Below the pieces are notes generated by a model. It worked only from the letters and a program-made list of their open reading frames with translations. It made no database searches and was not told the DNA's origin. 64,000 nucleotides of DNA from Magnolia sinica (Eukaryota; Streptophyta; Magnoliopsida; Magnoliales; Magnoliaceae): NCBI RefSeq assembly GCF_029962835.1, contig NC_080573.1:37193001-37257000 (forward strand), read 5' to 3'. Positions 50,101-57,500 of the stretch are shown here, one piece after another; within the stretch, counting starts at the first letter, position 1; each line of letters starts with the position of its first letter. The position numbers were made by a program, and so were the translations under genes.

Positions 50101-53100
50101 TCTACCATTAAAACAACAACACATTGAATAAAAAGTATAAATACCTATTTTTGAGGAATTTCTAGAAAATGGCCCACAGAGTTTCGAATCAAGAAAATCC
50201 TTAATATAAGTTGTTTTTATCTGTAATTTCAAGCTAAGAGTGGTTGAAAATTGCATTAGAATGATTTAGGAAGAGTTTGGAAGAAGTATAAAAAAAAGTG
50301 AAAAATCGGACCTTAAAAAGAAGAAAAAAAACTAGCTGTTATGCGACCGTTATGCCCTAACCGTTGCTGGGCAGCAACGGCCGGTACGCCTACAAAATTC
50401 GCTAGTAATACTCTAGCAGTGTCATGCAGCAGTGGGAAAAGTGGTTATGCATGAAAAATGGGCATTAAAAGAAAATAGTCAACAGTCCATATTCAAAGCA
50501 CAGTTAAAAAACCCGAAAACTTGGCTCGACTCAATGTCTAGCTGGGTTGACACAAGACAACTAACCACTTGCTCTAAAAGCTTGAACTGATAGAGCACGG
50601 TGAATCAATCCCTTTATCTCGTAGCCTAGGCTCCACTTACCATGGGTTAGGTCCTTGGCCGAACCTCCCTATTGGGCCCAACATCACATGGGTCTCGCCT
50701 CCCACGAGTCGCCTGCTTCACACAGGCCACCCACCCCGAGTGTGCCCCCACATCCCACAGGTCACCCCACTCGAGCCCGGTGTGAAAATGCCCCTGCATT
50801 ATGGGTTGAGTCAACTATAAGTTGCTACCAATTCTTCACTTGACTCGACTTGGTAATAATTAAATGAAAATATTCAAAATATTCCTGACTATTAAAACAT
50901 TTAAAATACATAGAACAAGCAAAAAACAGCGGCTAGTGTGGTGGTGGTGGTGATTTTTGGTTTTCATGGAGGTCGTAGGTTTGAGTCTCAGCAGTGTTTA
51001 TAACTTTTCAACAGAACAGTTGACCCACCAAGTCACTAGGTTTGAGTCCCGACAATTGTTGTCAAACAACCAAGTCAGGTGGGCCAGCCTAATGAGTGAC
51101 TTGGAGGTTGCACAAGTTGGCACGTGCACATGTGTGCAAAGGTGCAATTGGGATTAGCAAACACCATTATGCATATTCAATAAATTTTGAAGATTTAAGT
51201 GCTACTTAGCTAATCTAAAGTTGTACAGAAACAGTTCTGTTTTTTTTTTTTTTTTTTTCCTACCTTACTACCCTGAGTATTGAAACCTATTGATGCTTTC
51301 TCATAATCTCATTTATTTTCTCTTCTAACTATGGTGGGTTGGATGCAGGCGTACCTGAGTGCAATTATAGTGTACCTTTATGCACATGATTTCAAGCAAG
51401 CACAAAAGTGCTACAATGACTGTTCTCAGTGAGTTTCCAACTTTTCTGTAATATAAAAGTTTAGGACCAGCTTCCATTTTAATTTATCTGATTATATTCA
51501 TGATGCCACCGACTCTGGTCTATTGTGCTTGTAGTTTAGTCACTTGGCATATCTGTGTATGCTCCTGCTTTGCTGCATCAGTGGATGGACTGGACCATCC
51601 ATGTGATTGCTCCAGCAGTGGATGGAAACTATATAAATGTTACATCAGTTTGACTATCCTATCCATCCCAATTAGAGGCCTTTAAACATGCTGTTAAAAA
51701 CAAGAAGGGTAAGATGTCAATGGGGGAAAATCAGGTCACTTGGATTGTCACATTGGACAGTCCAGATCATCCAACCATGCTGCTACATGGGCATACAGTT
51801 TGGTTGGCTTAAGCGATGGACCCTCAAGTGTGATGAAGTGGAAACCTTGTCATTTGTAGTTATATATATATTACTCATACTCATACTCCATATATGTTCT
51901 AGGAAAAAAGTTCTTGTGTTCTATTGTGATCTCATTTTTCTACATTTAGTTGTCTCATGAGCCCCTAATTTCACACCAAATCAAAAGCTCTACATTAGTT
52001 TAGTTTATCGTTTTTGGAATGTCCTTGCAGGATAGATGCTTTTCCGAGCAGCGACCAAGGTCGCGTTGCTAGCAAATTGCTATCTGCTTATGCAGAAGCA
52101 GACATTGAAGATATTAAACGTGTTGCTCAGTCGAGCACCATTTCAAATCTCGATCACATGGTAAGTTCTTATTATCATTAATCATGTCATTAGGAGTTAC
52201 ATTGTCTACAAAATGTGGGACAGTTGGGATTCTCTGGATGGTTGTTTGGGTGCTTTGACAATCTGATATATTCTTCAGGATAGTAAGGTTGCATTTGGGC
52301 CCTATGGGTGGTCACTTTCTATTGGGCCTTTATGTGAGGCTGAGTCCTTGCCCGTTTATTACTCTGACCTGAACTTCAGCTCTAGGCTCAATCTATCTTA
52401 GCCATAAAATGGCTGGCCGTCAATAAAGGATTTGTTAATCAGTTTATTAATTGACACGTCTATTGTGAGTTGTGACAAATGCATCTATGAGAGGAATTCC
52501 TTCAAGAACTTCAGCTCCCAGTTTCTGGATGGAATTTCTTATTTTTGCAGCTCTAACAAATTGCTGTCCTTGAGGACTATAATCTCCTATTGGGCTATTG
52601 GCTTCTCGCTGATGAGGGACTGTAGTCTTCACAGGACTACAATTTGTAACTACAACCTTTTTCCTCATTCTATGATGAGATCTTACTCTGGCATATATCT
52701 ATTTTTTGTGGTTCTTGCTTTGCAAGAAACTGTGTATCAACCTTCTTATGGAGCAAGAGATTTGCTTCGTGTTGGATGGTTTTGGATCCTGGAGGCTAAA
52801 TCAAGGATGTCTCCACCTGAGATGTTGGTTCCTCAGTTTAGATAGCATCATGGTTGTTTTCTCTGATTTTATTTTTATTTTATTATTATTATTTTTCTTG
52901 AGAGATACTTTGATACTCTGGCAGAATGTGATGGATGATACGCAGGCAGTTAGCAGTTTCTGAGAAACTGAATGTGGCATACTGGTATTCAGGCTAAACC
53001 ATCCAAAAATATGGGCACAAGTTTAGATTTATTGTGAACTAAAATTACCATGAATCTGAGGTTAGGATTGTCCAACCAATCTAATTTTTAGAATGTAACT

Positions 53101-54210
53101 TAGCTACAGTGGATTTCAGAATTTAATCAGTTTAATTTCAGTTAATTTATGTGAGGTGTACAATTTCTAAGTGCTTGCATATCAAGCTCTTCCACTGCCG
53201 GAGTATCAAATAACTTCCCTTTTTTCCCAGTTCTTAATCAAGTTGTCATTGATTATTGTATATTTGCAGCAACTGTATTGTCTGACTTTCATATTTGTAC
53301 TATGCTGCTCAAGCTTTTTTAGCATGCTTTCACAGATGATTTGCTATATTAGGGCTGTAGTCTAAATTGCATATCTGCGGTTGTACTTCAGTTCACTGTG
53401 GGCATGTGCCTTCTGCCTTCTGGTTCAGTTAGCCCAGTGGATGGGCCTGATTTTCAGGCTCAACAAATAAACAGAGCCTGGGTCCAGCTGAAGTTCTGGC
53501 GACTTGTCTATTGAGATTCAGCCTTGGAAAAAATCTAGCCATGTTTACAGTTGTTATGAGATGGCTAGATCTTATTTTCGAGCTTGGCAGATCCCAGCCT
53601 GGGCTGACCACCCAGCCAATTGGAACCCTACCAAGCAGCCCCATTTTCCTGATAATGCTTTAAAGGACCATGGATTATCTGCTTCTCTGCGCCATGGTTT
53701 CTCCATTTTTCTTGCTGAAATTCATCCTTTTGTAGTTCAGTCTTTCAGTCCAGCCATGCTTATGCTGTATTTATGTTCTCAAATTTCAACATACAATCTT
53801 GTTCATAATCTTGTTTAGATAAAATCCTACTCATCTATACACCACATGCCCCAGTTGTTGCACAGGGGGACAGTACAAAATCAAGAAGTTTGAATTTCCC
53901 TCTTTTTTGGGGATTCCAGACTTCTCGATTGTGTGCTGTTGCTCACCTCAGAAGACAGGCAAGGCCTAATTTGACTGCCTGATCGGAGCAGGCCTGCCAG
54001 ATCTTTATTACCAAATTCATGGTCTTTGCACATCTTCTCCAAACAGTCTTGTTTAAGTTTTTTCACTTAATGAAATGGCTGAATTCCATTTCATGCAAAT
54101 GGCTGCAGATCATTCGGCTTGCAAGGAAACTACCAACAGGTGATATGAGTTCGCTTGAGATAGAAAGAGCTGAGGAAGAAGAGCCTCTTGATGAAAACGA
54201 CCTCACCTAG
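16986..54210 (+). CDS. GSNAP: Gamma-soluble NSF attachment protein (gamma-SNAP)
   Basis: Cytosolic adaptor that recruits the NSF ATPase to SNARE complexes for disassembly after membrane fusion. Nine exons join in frame with GT-AG introns: 16986-17032, 19883-19950, 20068-20152, 20249-20407, 20619-20756, 38504-38582, 51349-51428, 52031-52160 and 54109-54210. Together they make 888 nt, or 295 residues, close to the usual family length. Family landmarks along the protein are LMTKADKLTKLSLTRW, the TPR-like helical core (KAKIAFEKASKGQEML, WDAAKHMESAAALAKEL, ASELYNECGR, EDGKEQMAFDLYRDA), SAIIVYLYAHDFKQAQ and RVAQSSTISNLDHM. The C-terminus is acidic (AEEEEPLDENDLT). The start is the first ATG after the candidate TATA box and matches the expected N-terminus. 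No stop or frameshift was found. Introns 5 (17.7 kb) and 6 (12.8 kb) are swollen by nested transposons. Exon 3 uses the upstream acceptor at 20067; the AG at 20080 would break the alignment. Confidence 0.95.
17189..17449. mobile_element. Tourist-like MITE in gamma-SNAP intron 1
   Basis: A 261-bp element with imperfect inverted ends: GGTGCGTTTGGATGTTCAAT on the left and, reverse-complemented, GGGAATGCATTTGGATGCTC on the right. TAA is duplicated at 17186-17188 and 17450-17452. It is non-coding. End sequence and TSD fit PIF/Harbinger MITEs. Confidence 0.75.
21418..21453. repeat. (TA)n microsatellite
   Basis: A perfect TA run of about 36 bp in intron 5. The short frame across it encodes an alternating Tyr-Ile tract and is not coding. 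Confidence 0.95.
21536..21571. repeat. Second (TA)n microsatellite
   Basis: A second TA run of the same length, about 85 bp after the first. It is probably unstable in length. Confidence 0.95.
22686..23432. mobile_element. Non-autonomous hAT element, GATATATCC-word family, copy 1
   Basis: A 747-bp element with ends CAGTGTTTTAAATATCG and, reverse-complemented, CAATGTTTTAAATATCG. The 8-bp duplication CCTCTAAC is perfect at 22678-22685 and 23433-23440. Both ends carry clusters of the word GATATATCCCA and close variants. It has no transposase. Inserted in the minus-strand LINE. A sister copy is at 42352-43292. Confidence 0.93.
23896..24807. mobile_element. Non-autonomous hAT element, GCATATGCG-word family
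   Basis: A 912-bp element with ends CAGTGTTGTTAAATGCGG and, reverse-complemented, CAATGTTATCAAACCGC. The 8-bp duplication GTGGACTT is perfect at 23888-23895 and 24808-24815. Subterminal regions repeat GCATATGCGAAT and ATGCGATTG words. An internal TATAAAAAGG near 24112 followed by CT-rich sequence looks like a relic promoter and leader of an autonomous parent. No transposase remains. Confidence 0.93.
28845..29888. mobile_element. Non-autonomous hAT element, CCGTTACG-word family
   Basis: A 1,044-bp element with near-identical ends CAAGGTATT and AATACCTTG. The 8-bp duplication is ATTGAAAG at 28837-28844 against ATTGAAAA at 29889-29896. Subterminal sequences are packed with CCGTTACG, GGCCGTTAC and CGTAACGG words. 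Removing it rejoins LINE reverse-transcriptase coding sequence. It shares ends and words with the larger hAT at 44311, which may be its autonomous relative. Confidence 0.9.
31857..32585 (+). mobile_element. TRIM retrotransposon, complete copy
   Basis: Terminal-repeat retrotransposon in miniature: two 338-bp LTRs (31857-32194 and 32248-32585) around a 53-bp interior. The interior starts with a primer-binding site reading TTGGTATCAGAGC (tRNA-iMet type). TTCTT flanks both sides (31852-31856 and 32586-32590), in a locally TTCTT-rich stretch. The LTR starts TAATGCA/TAATACA and ends CATCA, so it is TA...CA rather than TG...CA. Each LTR contains an internal partial duplication: a truncated LTR start plus the interior tail (GGTCTCGTGTTCGAG, CCGGGGGTGAT) precedes a second LTR start. 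It has no coding capacity. The 64-66-codon frames here are shadows. Confidence 0.88.
32653..33892. mobile_element. Mutator-like non-autonomous element
   Basis: A 1,240-bp element with ends GAGAAATGCTCCCCTACGAA and, reverse-complemented, GGAGTAATGCTCCCCTACGAA. The 9-bp duplication ATAAATAAA is perfect at 32644-32652 and 33893-33901 and lies in the LINE A-tail. A second inverted pair further in (32675-32710 against 33675-33710, GGTCCATCCCT...CACCAAGGG) shows the TIR is long but interrupted. Nine-base TSDs are typical of the Mutator superfamily. The interior holds a separate fold-back segment and no transposase. Confidence 0.85.
33010..33412. repeat. Fold-back GGGCCCACC-type repeat
   Basis: Arms at about 33031-33110 and 33318-33391 are inverted copies (CTCATTTTAGGGCATGAGC against GCTCATGCCCTAAAATGAG), so the strand could fold into a long hairpin. 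The left arm resembles segments near 48366-48560 and 63386-63560, which share CCGTCCATCC, CTCAAGTGGACC, GGGGATTGAA and CCATTGAAA words. Confidence 0.75.
34288..37401. repeat. 626-bp tandem array, three units
   Basis: Three head-to-tail units begin with TAGACCATGAAACC (TAGGCC at the end of the third). Unit 1 is 34288-34392 plus 35628-36148, split by a solo LTR; unit 2 is 36149-36774; unit 3 is 36775-37401. All three are 626-627 bp after removal of the insertion, and by eye are highly similar. Shared words include GGATGTGGAGGG, CAGCACACTCTTC and CCACGTGGAGT. No unit has a conserved frame. Confidence 0.92.
34393..35622. mobile_element. Solo LTR, 1,230 bp, inside the 626-bp array
   Basis: Ends TGATGCAGG and CCCCATCA give the inverted termini TGATG...CATCA. 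The 5-bp duplication CATAT is perfect at 34388-34392 and 35623-35627. Removing the LTR with one CATAT restores unit 1 to 626 bp. No internal domain remains. The family is not recognised. Confidence 0.9.
37643..38090 (-). pseudogene. L1-type LINE endonuclease fragment (5' part of the 21722-25586 LINE)
   Basis: The minus strand reads PWLLMGDFNTILNHFKK near 37815-37765, the MGDFN motif of L1 endonucleases, and continues into 25586 downward once the 12-kb hAT is removed (junction at ATTGGCAG). Upstream similarity fades near 38090, so the LINE is probably 5'-truncated, as is common for L1 copies. Confidence 0.78.
38141..38262. mobile_element. hAT end fragment with GTATC words, and (AC)n
   Basis: GCAAGGTTTTAAATAATGC resembles the terminal sequence of the other small hAT elements. 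It is followed by TGTATCAGCC, GATACAATAC, GTGTATCAG and CATATCGGCC words. A CA/AC run follows at about 38247-38262. No matching right end or TSD was found, so it is probably truncated. Confidence 0.5.
40412..40995. mobile_element. Non-autonomous hAT element, TAGCGTA-word family
   Basis: A 584-bp element with ends TAGTGTTTCAAATAGCG and, reverse-complemented, CAGTGTTTTAAATAGCG. The 8-bp duplication is CTTGTAAC at 40404-40411 against CTTATAAC at 40996-41003. Both subterminal regions are packed with TAGCGTA/TACGCTAC words. It lies in the transposase pseudogene of hAT-2. Confidence 0.9.
42352..43292. mobile_element. Non-autonomous hAT element, GATATATCC-word family, copy 2
   Basis: A 941-bp sister of 22686-23432: it begins CAATATTTTAAATATTGACG and shares the CGATATATCCCATGATATAT and CTTGTATCCCACCT words. 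The duplication is GTTTACAC at 42344-42351 against GTATACAC at 43293-43300. It interrupts the hAT-2 transposase between the BED and DUF659 regions. Internal sequence contains a partial duplication around TTCCTTCAACCA and TGTCAATTGAGACTAATTT (near 42650 and 42900). Confidence 0.88.
44080..44111. repeat. (GA)n microsatellite
   Basis: A pure AG run of about 32 bp upstream (minus-strand sense) of the hAT-2 transposase start. It could have been part of that element's leader. Confidence 0.95.
45010..48024 (-). pseudogene. hAT transposase pseudogene (BED finger, DUF659, hAT C-terminus)
   Basis: From 48024: MATLSEGGTRHQMKCNYCD, then SLKQHLAH, a BED-type finger followed by two in-frame stops. Next are a linker and pre-DUF659 region (FIHANISPNAANSPYW, GCTIMCD) at 47609-47130, a nonsense codon, and DUF659 (KSIDASDVIKYSN, VVQIVTDNEASYKLAG, SPCAAHCIDLILKD) at 47108-46740. 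After a frameshift near 46730 comes a 301-residue open segment at 46731-45826, from LLRPAAIRFATNF to the dimerisation motif (STCERNWSCFALIYSKNRN). A Gly/Tyr-rich tail in another frame reaches about 45010. It is better preserved than hAT-2 but not functional as read. A 283-codon plus-strand frame at 47062-47913 is its antisense shadow. Confidence 0.9.
48197..48797. mobile_element. Tourist-like MITE with long TIRs, inside hAT-1
   Basis: A 601-bp element. Left end GGGAGCGTTTGGCGCATGGG, right end reverse-complemented GGGGGTGTTTGGCACATGGC; both arms continue to GGATTAGGTGGGATGG, so the TIR is about 45 bp. TAA is duplicated at 48194-48196 and 48798-48800. The interior carries a GGGCCCACC-type repeat segment. 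It is non-coding. PIF/Harbinger-like by ends and TSD. Confidence 0.88.
48865..50135. repeat. ~167-bp tandem array, eight units
   Basis: Eight copies of a unit containing TGGACATTAATATGTTCTAC, CACATCATATTCTACCATTA and GCCGAAAATAGTGCGTAAAT. TTCTACTATGATTA-type starts fall at about 48911, 49081, 49248, 49414, 49580, 49738, 49905 and 50075, a spacing of 158-170 bp. It is about 75-80 percent AT by eye. It lies between the hAT-1 transposase and its distal end. Confidence 0.93.
50548..50801 (-). mobile_element. TRIM solo LTR, minus strand
   Basis: A 254-bp single LTR of the family at 31857-32585. On the minus strand it starts TAATGCAGGGGCATTTTC and ends in GTGTCA. The 5-bp duplication TGGGT is perfect at 50543-50547 and 50802-50806, which fixes the termini as TA...CA. 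It lies in gamma-SNAP intron 6. Confidence 0.88.
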
Positions 54211-54521
54211 CTTCTCTCCCTCAATTAGCACTGCCAAGAACAGAATCTCCTCCACCCATGAAACGCAAGATATTTTATGGAAGAGCATTATAGTTTACAA
54301 CCAACACTATTACTCCGGGCTTGTATTTCATTCACAAGAAGCTTTTGACATGTAAAAAAGAAAAAAGAAAAAAGAAGAAGAGATCATGTTATATACTGCT
54401 TGTTTGATAATACAGGGTATTCTATGATTCTGTAAAATGCTTCTTTTTTTTTTTTCCATCTATTTTTTAATCCCCCCCACCCTTTTTTTTGTGTGTGTGT
54501 GTGTGGAAATTGACTGTTGAA
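54211..54521. other. Shared 3' region of two convergent genes
   Basis: Only 311 bp separate the stop of gamma-SNAP (plus) and the stop of the aldo-keto reductase gene (minus). It contains an A-rich run near 54354-54376, T-rich runs and a GT run at about 54490-54505. No canonical AATAAA is visible on either strand here, so overlapping 3' UTRs are plausible but unproven. Confidence 0.6.
54490..54505. repeat. Short (GT)n microsatellite
   Basis: Eight or so GT units directly after a T run, 17 bp beyond the reductase stop codon. Confidence 0.9.
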
Positions 54522-57500
54522 TTAGAGCTTTTCGACTGGGAATCCAATGACTGGTTTTACTTCGGTTGCCAATGAGCGGAGCTCGGCTATCTCTTGGTCC
54601 GTCAATCTCCATCCAAGCGCGCCTACAAATTCTTGGGCCTGTTCGGCATCTTTGGCACCTGGGATGGGCACCACATTCTCCTGAGCTATAAGCCAGTTGA
54701 GAACCACCTGCAGGAGACCTTGCTTTTGTCAGCAGTTTGCTTTCTCTTGCTAAAATATAGGCTATTCAAGTTCCCTCTTTAGGGCTTCCTAATGCATTCG
54801 ATAAAGGGAAAGAACTCCATCTTTGTTGCACTTTTGTCCGATGTCAGATACCCCAGATCCACCTAAATGGCACACGTTTAAGATCCGGTCTATACTCCAA
54901 AGCTCCACGGTCATTAGGATCATGTATGGACAGGTACATTCAATTGTTAAATGTCCTATTTGTAATTAGGATAATTGAACTGAACTGTTTATTGGGGTCA
55001 TCAGATGAACAGTCCAGATCTTGTGAATGTGCTAAGCCTCGATATCTAAGAAATAACAACTAGCAAACTAAGATCCTCTCTTGACAAATGCCCTTTGATC
55101 CCCCTCCCCGCCGCCTTAATGGTTTACAAATAGAGAGGGGATCTGATGTTAAATGCTGATATCTATGCCATCAAGTGTTCTGTTACAGTACATGCAGCAC
55201 AAGTGCTGACTTGGGCCCTACCCTGGATGGGCCATACACTTAAATCACATGGTCAGATGATCCTAGCTGCAATCTGGAATACTTTCCCATGAAATGGGAA
55301 CGTTGGTTGGAATTCTTTGCAGATTATCTCAAAAGTCCAACCAGTAGCTGGGATTGGTGCACCTACCAAGTAGAGAGCTCAAACAAATGAAATACATGCG
55401 ACGAAATTGAATGCTTGATAAATAAGTTAGATACTAGCATTTAGAATCTAATCTCTCCTATAAATTTTTGCTGTCTTGGAGGAAGGCATTGATCTCTTTG
55501 GTTTACTACTGAGATTAGTGTGCAAAAACAGACCGAAAAACATCATAACCCTTCACAACTGATATCAATAGCAATTGACAAATCCAAACAGACATTTAAC
55601 CAGGAAAAATGGGAAAAGAAAGAACCTGTGTGGCGGTTTTGCTATAATTCTGTCCAATTTCTTTGATTCTGCTCAGCAGAGGTTGCATCTGCATGGTGTA
55701 AAAATCTTTAATAATCAAGTCTACAGATGGTGGTATTATGCAATGTTGACTGACTCGAGAATATCTACAGTGAGCTATAATTTCAATTTGCAAAAACGTG
55801 GGCCATGGTTTGGTGATCCAAATCATTCATATGATGGGACCCACAATGGATGACCCATGAACAAAAAATTTCCCAGGTTGGAAGTGAATCTTTGGTCCTT
55901 TTGGTTGAATGTGGACCATTGTTAATTTTTCTTCTTAACTGTATTAACTGGTCTCTAACATTGAAGGGTTGGTGTTGTTTCCATTTGGGGCATCTAGGGT
56001 GGGGCCATAAAACTGTTTTGAACTCTAAGCCCTGGGCCACACTTTCCACATCATCAGAGCCTCATTTGGGGTTGGCCCACAGGCGTCAGTTTTACACACT
56101 GAAAATCTGAGCAAACTGTAGATCTCAGGCCAAGCATTGCATGATAACGATGTATGCGATCATCAAGAAGAAACAGAATGTGCAGATGTTTTATTTTATT
56201 TTTATATTTACCTTTGTGAGGAATTCGGGAGTGTAAATCCGACCACGAGGGCCACTAGGTGGATTTTCTGGCATGTATTTTCCCGTAAGAACACCTGAAC
56301 ATGGCACCAAAACAGACAACTGTTGAAGAACTACAAATTCTTGCCAAAGATAACTGAATTCTAAAATCATTTTAGTGATCGAACATGACGTAAAATGATC
56401 CGTGATATATTATGAAATGCGTTCCTGAGAGCATGTTTGGATGCAATATCAAATTGTTGCAATTAATAATCAAATCATGATTTATTCATATTGAGGGTCT
56501 TGGCTCCAAATAAGACACGAAGTTCCTTTGAAGTTGGACAAATAAATGTCACTACAATTTGAGGGCTATGCTGGCATTGTGAATGCAGGGAAAACCATAG
56601 TTAAAAGCTTGAAAACTCGACTTGACTCAATCTACAGACTAAATTCAGAATAGTATTTCACTAGCAATAGATACTTAGAAGTGTGCCTGAGGAGAGGTGG
56701 TAGATGTTGTTGCTTCATGTGGTTGAGGGTGTGGGTTTGAATCCTGCCATCATCTTTTATTTTTCTTTTTCTTTTTCTTCAAAAAAAAAAAAAAAAGGAA
56801 TTTGGCTCGGCAAGTGACTTGGCTCGAGTCATGTCGAGTCGTTCGAGTACGCGAGCTGACTCGAGGAGTCAATGCTGAGTCTGAATCCAGTCAAGGTCAG
56901 CAGTGAGTTTCAGTGAGAGAGCGCAATTTCTTTCCGAATCGAGTTGATTCAGGTGAGTTTTGAGTTGACTCTCATCAAATTCTCAGACTCTTTGCAATTC
57001 ATTTCACTCAGGCATCTAAACAAAGACTGCATTATCTTGTGAATAAGTATTTAAAACACCAAAAAAGAGCATGTTAAAATAACCAAAATGGTTGATCTTT
57101 TATGTTCATGAACAATGATAAAATCGATTGAACAAATGTCAGTACCTATTCCGAGAGAGTGGACTTAATTAGCAGATGTCAGATGGCCTTGACCAGACCC
57201 AGTCTGAAAATTCTTATATTTTCGATTTTGTTTTGTAACTTACAAAACATTTCACAAAATTTGAGCAATGGCAGGTTGAAGAGGACGAGTGAGGCACAGA
57301 TGTGTGAGATCTGGGCCGTCCATCAGGTACAGTCCAACCATGAACGTGACCTGGATTAAAAAATCAGTTCAAGTATCATGTAAGTGTGGCCGACATGATA
57401 AATGGACCATCCTAATTGTTAGTACAGAACACGTTCATGGTGGGACCCATCTGACAAATCGCTCTCGTCCTGAACACGTACCATGCTTGCATTTTACAGA

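Larger units (their letters stand above)
44311..50410 (-). mobile_element. Decayed autonomous-type hAT transposon (hAT-1)
   Basis: The left end CAAGGTATTCC at 44311 is followed by CCACCGTTACC and CGTAACGGCCC words, the same end and word type as the 28845-29888 element. A minus-strand transposase pseudogene lies at 48024-45010. CGACCGTTATG, AACCGTTGC and CGGCCGGTACG words near 50345-50390 mark the other subterminal region, but a clean AATACCTTG end and 8-bp TSD are not visible, so the right limit is approximate. It contains a 601-bp MITE and a ~167-bp tandem array. Confidence 0.7.

Noticed and set aside
48865-50135. CRISPR-like array
   Set aside because: The repeats are ~167 bp direct tandem copies with no spacers, in a plant intron.
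39174-50410. hAT-1 nested inside hAT-2 as a single event
   Set aside because: I could not find the right end of hAT-2 beyond 50.4 kb nor a copy of GTCTTGAC there, so nesting of one in the other is not supported; they may simply abut.
52432-53818. Open frames in gamma-SNAP intron 8
   Set aside because: No domain motifs and no splice-consistent context; considered chance frames in intron sequence.
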